Positions 33,931-38,438 of a stretch of 38,438 nucleotides of DNA are shown here, piece after piece. The stretch comes from Pseudomonas sp. TH10. Its GTDB lineage: Bacteria > Pseudomonadota > Gammaproteobacteria > Pseudomonadales > Pseudomonadaceae. The stretch spans positions 1 through 38,438 of the forward strand of contig NZ_JAEKEG010000044.1 of the NCBI RefSeq assembly GCF_016651255.1, in the 5' to 3' direction. Below the pieces are notes generated by a model that searched no databases, was not told the origin of the DNA, and was given only the letters and a program-made list of their open reading frames with translations. Every line of letters starts with the position of its first letter. Within the stretch, counting starts at the first letter, position 1. A program made the translations under genes and the position numbers.

Positions 33931-34960
33931 AACCACGATCAGGGCCCGGCGCGCGTTGCGCCTGGCCACGGGCTCTGCGCTGTGCCTGGCGGCGAGTTTC
34001 GGCCTGGGCTTGCCGATTCCTTTCGTGGCGCCGGTGCTGGCGGTGTTGTTGCTGGCGACGCTGAATCGGCCCCTGCCATTCAAGGCAGCACTGGTCCTGG
34101 CGCTGGCGGCGCTGCTGACGACCGGCATCGGTCTGTTGTTGATTCCGGTCCTGCGGTACTACCCGCTCAGCGGCGTGTTGTTGATTGGCCTCTGTCTGTT
34201 CCTGGTATTGCGCTTCGGCCTGCGCGGTGGCAATGCGCTTATCGTCACGTTCCTGGTCATCGGCCTGACCATGATTTCGTCAGCCGGGGTTGCCGATTTC
34301 GGCCTGGCGGCGACGGTCATCGAGGCACTGGTCAAGGGCCTGCTGCTCGCAGTGCTGGCCGTGGCATGCAGTCACTGGCTGTTTGCCGAACCGGCGGATG
34401 CTCCGCCATCGCCCAATCCCCCAGGCTTGCCGCCTGCCGAGACCGCACGGGTGGCGCTGCGAGCCACCCTGATCGTCCTGCCGACCTTCCTGCTGGCATT
34501 GATCGACCCGGCCAGTTACCTGCCGATCATTCTCAAGGCGGTCAGCCTGGGTCAGCAAAGCTCGACCAGCCACACTCACAACGTCGGTCGGGAGCTGGTC
34601 GGCTCGACCCTGCTGGGCGGTTTGCTGGCGATCCTGTTGTGGTGTGCACTGAGCCTGTTTGTGCACCTGTGGATGTTTTTCCTGTGGATGCTGCTGTTCG
34701 GCCTGGTGCTGGCGCGCAAGCTCTACCGGCTCAGCCCAACGGGTTTAAGCCCGGGGTTCTGGCTCAACAGCCTGATCACGATGATCATCCTGTTGGGCCA
34801 GTCGGTGCAGGACAGCGCAGCGGGCAAGGACGTCTACACTGCCTTTGCCATACGCATGGGATTGTTTATCGCCGTGACGCTGTACGCATGCCTGATGGTC
34901 AATCTGCTCGAGCAACGCCGAGCACTCCCCGCCGCCCCAATCTCGCTCCCCACCCCGTAG
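33920..34960 (+). CDS. DUF2955 inner-membrane protein of efflux system
   Basis: A 346-residue polytopic membrane protein with about ten hydrophobic helices in two clusters separated by a Pro-rich linker (AEPADAPPSPNPPGLPPAE), the layout of DUF2955/FUSC-like (aromatic acid exporter AaeB-related) proteins. It takes the inner-membrane place in a lipoprotein-adaptor-membrane trio and would export a small, perhaps aromatic, compound. It overlaps the adaptor gene by 11 bases. The TAG stop (34958-34960) lies inside a REP element. Confidence 0.85.
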   Translation: MSTETTIRARRALRLATGSALCLAASFGLGLPIPFVAPVLAVLLLATLNRPLPFKAALVLALAALLTTGIGLLLIPVLRYYPLSGVLLIGLCLFLVLRFGLRGGNALIVTFLVIGLTMISSAGVADFGLAATVIEALVKGLLLAVLAVACSHWLFAEPADAPPSPNPPGLPPAETARVALRATLIVLPTFLLALIDPASYLPIILKAVSLGQQSSTSHTHNVGRELVGSTLLGGLLAILLWCALSLFVHLWMFFLWMLLFGLVLARKLYRLSPTGLSPGFWLNSLITMIILLGQSVQDSAAGKDVYTAFAIRMGLFIAVTLYACLMVNLLEQRRALPAAPISLPTP

Positions 34961-34995
34961 GAGCTGTCGAGTGAAACGAGGCTGCGATCTTTTAA
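34957..34995 (+). repeat. REP element overlapping a stop codon
   Basis: GTAGGAGCTGTCGAGTGAAA then CGAGGCTGCGATCTTTTAA. The TAG within GTAGGAG is the stop of the DUF2955 gene, so the repeat sits on the gene end rather than in free intergenic DNA. Confidence 0.8.
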
Positions 34996-35050
34996 CACCC
35001 AGCGCACACCAGCCACCAACATGTCGCCCCAATTCCCACAGGCATTTTCC

Positions 35051-36751
35051 CTACAACGCAGGCGTACGCGGCGGGATCAGGCGCTTGGACCCGGTGGACT
35101 CGAACGCACTGGCTAGGCGCAGCAACGATGAATCGTCATAGGCACGACCGGCAAAGGTCAGGCCCACCGGCATGCCAATGTCGGCCATCACGCCCATCGG
35201 CACGGTAACGGTCGGTACGCCGAGGTGGCGGATCGCGAGGTTGCCGTTGGCCACCCAGATGCCGTTGCTCCAGGCGATGTCGGCCGACTCAGGGTTTACA
35301 TCGGCGTCCGCCGGGCCGACGTCAGCGACCGTCGGGAACAGCACAGCGTCGAGGCCGAGCGTGTCCATCCAATCTTCGAGATCGATGCGCCGGGTCTGTT
35401 CGAGGCCGCGCAGGCCGTCGGGCACTGTGGAAATTTCATTCCACGGCGTGATGCCGCGCTCGGCCATGCGCACGTATTCATCCATGCCCGCCACCAGATC
35501 ACCCTCACGGTTAGGCAGCGTACCCGGTTCGTGGGGGAAGATTTTCGGCCCGTCGACGTCGACCAAACGATTGAGTTTCGGGTCGCCGTTGGCTTGCAGG
35601 AAATCGTCGAACGCCCATGCGGTCAGGTCCCATAACTCATGGTGAAGGAACTCTTTCGAGACCAGACCACGGGTGAATACAGTCGGCGCGCCGGGACGAT
35701 CGCCTTCGCAGTTGGAGACCAACGGGAAGTCGGTTTCGATGACTTCGGCACCGGCCGCTTCAAGGGCCTGACGCGCCTGCTTCCACAACTCAATCACCGA
35801 CGCACGGGTATTGATGCGCTGGCCGGTCGGGCCACCGATGCCCGGGGCTTCGCTGGTGCCGGCTTCAGGGTCGGCATTGATGAACATGCGCGGGACGGCG
35901 AAACGCTTGCCGGCCAGCGCTTTGGCGTCAGCGGCCAGATCAGCGTAAGCGGCGGGGCGCACGGAGCTGACGCTCGGGATCGGTACCCACGGTTGCAGGC
36001 GCCAGAGGTCACCACGGGTGTCCGGGTCTTCGGCAACGACGATGTCGAGCACTTCCAGCAGGTCGGCCATGGTGCGTGCGTAAGGCACGACGACGTCCAT
36101 GGTCGGCGTCAACGGCCAGTTGCCACGTACCGAAATCACGCCGCGCGAAGGGGTGTAGGCGCACAAACCATTGTTCGACGCCGGGCCACGGCCGCTTGAC
36201 CAGGTTTCTTCAGCCAGACCGAACGCGGCGAAACTGGCGGCAGTGGCGGTACCGGCACCGTTCGACGAGCCGGAAGCGAAAGGCGCAGTGAGGTAGTCGG
36301 CGTTGTACGGGCTCTCGGCGCGGCCGTAGACACCGCGCTGCATACCGCCATTGGCCATCGGCGGCATGTTGGTCTTGCCCAGGCAAATCGCCCCGGCGCC
36401 GCGCAGGCGTTCGATGGTGAAGGCGTCGCGATAGGCGACCAGATCAACGAAGGCCGGGCTGCCGGATGCAGCGGTCAAGCCCTTGACCAGATAACTGTCT
36501 TTGGCGGTGTAAGGGATGCCGTCGAGCGGGCTCAAGGTTTCGCCTTTGGCGCGGCGCGCGTCAGAGGCTTGCGCTTCGTTCAGCGCTTGCGGATTGCGCA
36601 CGACCACCGCGTTCAGTGCGGTCGGCGTGTCGGCGCCGTCGTAGGCATCGATGCGAGCGAGATAGGCCTGCACCAGTTCCACCGAGGTGGTCTGGCCGGA
36701 TTCAAGTGCGGCGCGCAGTTGGGCAATGGAAACTTCGGTGACTTCGATCAT
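35051..36751 (-). CDS. Amidase-signature family amidase
   Basis: A 566-residue hydrolase of the amidase signature family with the Ser-cisSer-Lys triad: Lys84 (YTAKDSY), Ser162 (SGSSNG) and Ser186 (TWSSGRGPAS in the place of the usual TGGSIRxPA). The 24-residue Ser-Ser and 78-residue Lys-Ser spacings match the family. ATG 36751 is preceded by GGGGGTAA; the longer frame upstream is not family-like. No signal peptide. Substrate not inferable; the enzyme adds to the C-N hydrolase set of the window. The frame is intact. Confidence 0.9.
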   Translation of the reverse strand: MIEVTEVSIAQLRAALESGQTTSVELVQAYLARIDAYDGADTPTALNAVVVRNPQALNEAQASDARRAKGETLSPLDGIPYTAKDSYLVKGLTAASGSPAFVDLVAYRDAFTIERLRGAGAICLGKTNMPPMANGGMQRGVYGRAESPYNADYLTAPFASGSSNGAGTATAASFAAFGLAEETWSSGRGPASNNGLCAYTPSRGVISVRGNWPLTPTMDVVVPYARTMADLLEVLDIVVAEDPDTRGDLWRLQPWVPIPSVSSVRPAAYADLAADAKALAGKRFAVPRMFINADPEAGTSEAPGIGGPTGQRINTRASVIELWKQARQALEAAGAEVIETDFPLVSNCEGDRPGAPTVFTRGLVSKEFLHHELWDLTAWAFDDFLQANGDPKLNRLVDVDGPKIFPHEPGTLPNREGDLVAGMDEYVRMAERGITPWNEISTVPDGLRGLEQTRRIDLEDWMDTLGLDAVLFPTVADVGPADADVNPESADIAWSNGIWVANGNLAIRHLGVPTVTVPMGVMADIGMPVGLTFAGRAYDDSSLLRLASAFESTGSKRLIPPRTPAL

Positions 36752-36945
36752 GCGGTTACCCCCGACATTGTTTGAATGATGTGCTGGGGTGAACCAATAC
36801 GCTGGGTCCGGGGGCATCACACTTCTCAACTTGGATATTCATATGACTCTCGTTGCACTGCATTCGCGACAGGGCCTGAGCTTATCGGTCGAGTGCCTAT
36901 TTTGCACCAGAGTGGGCGCGCCGCCGGCAAAAAAGTACCGAAGCC

Positions 36946-37439
36946 TCAACCCTCGCGGCCATGCGCAGCGGCGGCCAGCTGTCCGGTATCGACCCGCACG
37001 AACACCGAATCGCCCACCGCTGTCAGCACGCCATCGGCATACACCTCGCAGATCACCCGGGTCTTGCGGCCAACGTCACCTTCGACTTTGGCCCGCAGGG
37101 TCAGCGGCACACCCATGGGCGTCGGCTTGATGAATTTGATGCCCAGGTTGCCGGTGACGCAGTCGATGCGCGGCAGGCTATCGGCTGTGCGGGTTTCGGC
37201 GCGGTAGTGATAGGCCATGGCGGTCCAGTTCGAATGGCAGTCCACCAGCATGGCGATCAGTCCGCCGTACACCAGGTCGGGCCAACCGCAGTAACGGGCA
37301 TCGGGCAGGTGCTCGGCCATGACATGGATGCCGTCTTCGTGCCAGAAGCTCTTGATATGCAAACCATGGGGATTCTTGCCGCCACAGCCATAGCAGACGC
37401 CTTCTGGCGCGGCGCAGTCTTGCAGGAAGTGTCGAGCAT
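36946..37439 (-). CDS. PaaI-like hotdog thioesterase (frameshifted)
   Basis: A cytoplasmic acyl-CoA thioesterase-like hotdog protein, about 164 residues. The N-terminal CYGCGGKNPHGLHIKSFW motif, the catalytic-helix region YGGLIAMLVDCHSNWTAMAY and the strand PMGVPLTLRAKV are family features. ATG 37439 has AGAGGAA upstream, but that frame holds only about five native codons (MLDT..); one missing base near 37424-37430 then joins FLQDCAAPEG and the rest. The internal TTG at 37362 would be a false start. Restored start and length fit the family. Acyl substrate unknown. Confidence 0.83.
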
Positions 37440-37494
37440 GGGAGGTTCCTCTTTTTATTCCGGGAATCTGCCAAGCCTATAAGAATTACCTGAC

Positions 37495-37550
37495 CTGTGG
37501 GAGCCTGGCTTGCCGGTAGCGACGCCCCTGAGATCGCCATCGCCGGCAAA
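37495..37550. repeat. REP-like inverted repeat
   Basis: CTGTGGGAGCCTGGCTTGCC and, facing it, GCCATCGCCGGCAA: the same family as at 12888-12963, between the thioesterase start and the deacetylase end. Confidence 0.65.
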
Positions 37551-37574
37551 CGAGCGCCTGCAAAATGCGCTGCC

Positions 37575-38374
37575 TTACGGTTTCACGACCACCGCCCCGC
37601 CCGGTAGCCCGACGCTGGTCACCGCCCCATAGGACACCCGCGGCACACCTCGCATCCGCTGCTCCAGCAACCGCGTGAGCGACTCCTCGGGATTCAGGTA
37701 AGCGTCGCCGAAATCCGCGCCGATCTGGTTCGGGTGGGCGACGATTTCCAATACTCCGTTGGTCGGCATGGCTGCGTTACGCAGGTCCACAGGCGTGCAC
37801 ACATAATCGGCAGTAGCGCCGGCCAATTGCTGGAGACGGGCGTTGAGCAAGCGCTTGAATACGCGCTTGGGCAGGTTGAGGTTTTCCCCCAGGTTGCGCG
37901 CCAGACGCACCGGCACGCCCTGGCGGGCGGCGAAAGCGCGCGACGATTTCGCCGATCGGCCAGATGTTGGTGCACGTGTTGATGGGAATCCAGATGGCTG
38001 GGTCGCACGTCGTTGTCCAGGCAGCGTTGCCATTGCGCTTCAAGCTCCTCCAGAACCGCTTGGCGATCTTCGCGGCTGAGCCAGAGGCGATGGCGGGGCA
38101 GGTTGAGGTCGAATACCCCGGCGTTGTCGCAGAAGTGTGGGCGCGAAAGAATGCCCAGGCTCAACGGCTGGCCGTAGGTGAGGTTGAAGTGCAGGCCGAT
38201 GCGCCCGGTCAGCAGCGGATGCCGGGCCATGACGCATGCGGCTTCGAAGGCCGGCATGTTGGCCATGGCCGTGGCGGAGCTGATCACGCCCGCCTGGAAT
38301 GCACCGAAAATCACGGCGTTTTCGTTTGGGCTGAGCCCGAAATCATCAGCGTTGACTATGACTTGACGTGGCAT
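37575..38374 (-). CDS. ChbG/YdjC-family carbohydrate deacetylase (two frameshifts)
   Basis: A metal-dependent deacetylase of the YdjC/ChbG fold acting on N-acetylated sugars, about 265 residues after repair. Metal motif: NADDFGLSPNENA (Asp pair), IGLHFNLTYG (His) and SHLDSHQHVH (His ligands). Two inserted bases interrupt the middle: an extra C near 37969-37970 (HVH then NIWPIGEIVARF) and an extra T near 37933-37935 (ARF then AARQGVPVRLARNLG). The C-terminal half (LPKRVFKRLLNARL, EIVAHPNQIGADFGD) is intact. ATG 38374 has GGAGGG 6 bases upstream. I infer sequence error. Confidence 0.87.
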
Positions 38375-38438
38375 GTTTGCCCTCCAGAATGGCGGTGTTC
38401 CTGGTTTTGCCCTGCTTGGCAGCGGGGGCAGGCGTGGC

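Noticed and set aside
33982..34974. 330-codon plus-strand frame within the DUF2955 gene
   Set aside because: Shadow frame; Gly/Arg/Pro-rich translation without hydrophobic helices, whereas the overlapping frame reads as a membrane protein.
1..38438. CRISPR array, tRNA, rRNA, prophage or IS element
   Set aside because: No spaced direct repeats, no tRNA or rRNA-like segments and no transposase, integrase or phage structural genes were seen. The holin-like gene belongs to a chromosomal family.

Overview
The window looks like a chromosomal accessory/metabolic region of a Pseudomonas from the P. fluorescens lineage. The reasons are the high-GC coding with strong third-position GC, Pseudomonas-type REP repeats (a GTAGGAGCTG..CGAGGCTGCGATC family and a CTGTGGGAGCGAGCCTGC family), and proteins that read as typical Pseudomonas homologues: gamma-glutamyltranspeptidase, creatininase, a RamA-like amidase, GlxA/AraC regulators, a TorF-type porin and polyamine-type ABC transporters. 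No rRNA, tRNA, CRISPR array, integrase or transposase was seen.

Layout. 1-3.6 kb: 3' end of ggt, an isochorismatase-like hydrolase, a sterol-desaturase-family membrane oxygenase and a LuxR-type regulator. 3.7-6.8 kb: a lipoprotein amidohydrolase, then a wrecked second amidohydrolase fused by deletion to the tail of a TorF-type porin. 7-11.4 kb: small metabolic genes, a two-domain peptidoglycan enzyme (VanX-type dipeptidase plus YkuD L,D-transpeptidase), a DUF2268-like protein, a NIPSNAP protein and a DMT exporter divergent from a MocR regulator. 13.1-15.1 kb: a nitrilase-superfamily amidase next to an orphan polyamine-type binding protein. 15.1-18.2 kb: a cobalamin riboswitch followed by a binding protein, permease and ATPase importer on the minus strand. 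18.4-26.5 kb: a VOC protein, a GlxA/AraC regulator, a GabP-like permease, creatininase and a divergent four-gene polyamine-type ABC importer. 26.8-30 kb: a translationally coupled membrane/stress-type operon (holin-like and DUF3618 proteins) and three small minus-strand proteins. 30.1-35 kb: a second GlxA/AraC regulator and a tripartite efflux system (OprM/NodT-like lipoprotein, HlyD-like adaptor, DUF2955 membrane protein). 35-38.4 kb: an amidase-signature enzyme, a PaaI-like thioesterase and a ChbG/YdjC-family deacetylase.

The common metabolic theme is hydrolysis of C-N bonds and uptake of small amines: ggt, isochorismatase-like, two amidohydrolases, a RamA-like amidase, creatininase, an amidase, two polyamine-type binding proteins and a GABA-type permease. 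This is a generalist nitrogen-scavenging profile rather than one dedicated pathway. The best candidate for a coherent but uncharacterised unit is the creatininase locus (regulator, permease, creatininase, divergent ABC importer), in which no creatinase is visible.

A major caveat applies to the whole window. About fifteen otherwise convincing genes are broken by roughly twenty single-base insertions or deletions, many at runs of 4-6 identical bases, and each is repaired by adding or removing one base. This looks far more like residual long-read sequencing error (or an unpolished metagenomic contig) than biology. The exception is the amidohydrolase/porin junction at about 6560, which needs a large deletion or a misassembly. 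Coordinates of frameshifted genes below span the restored gene.
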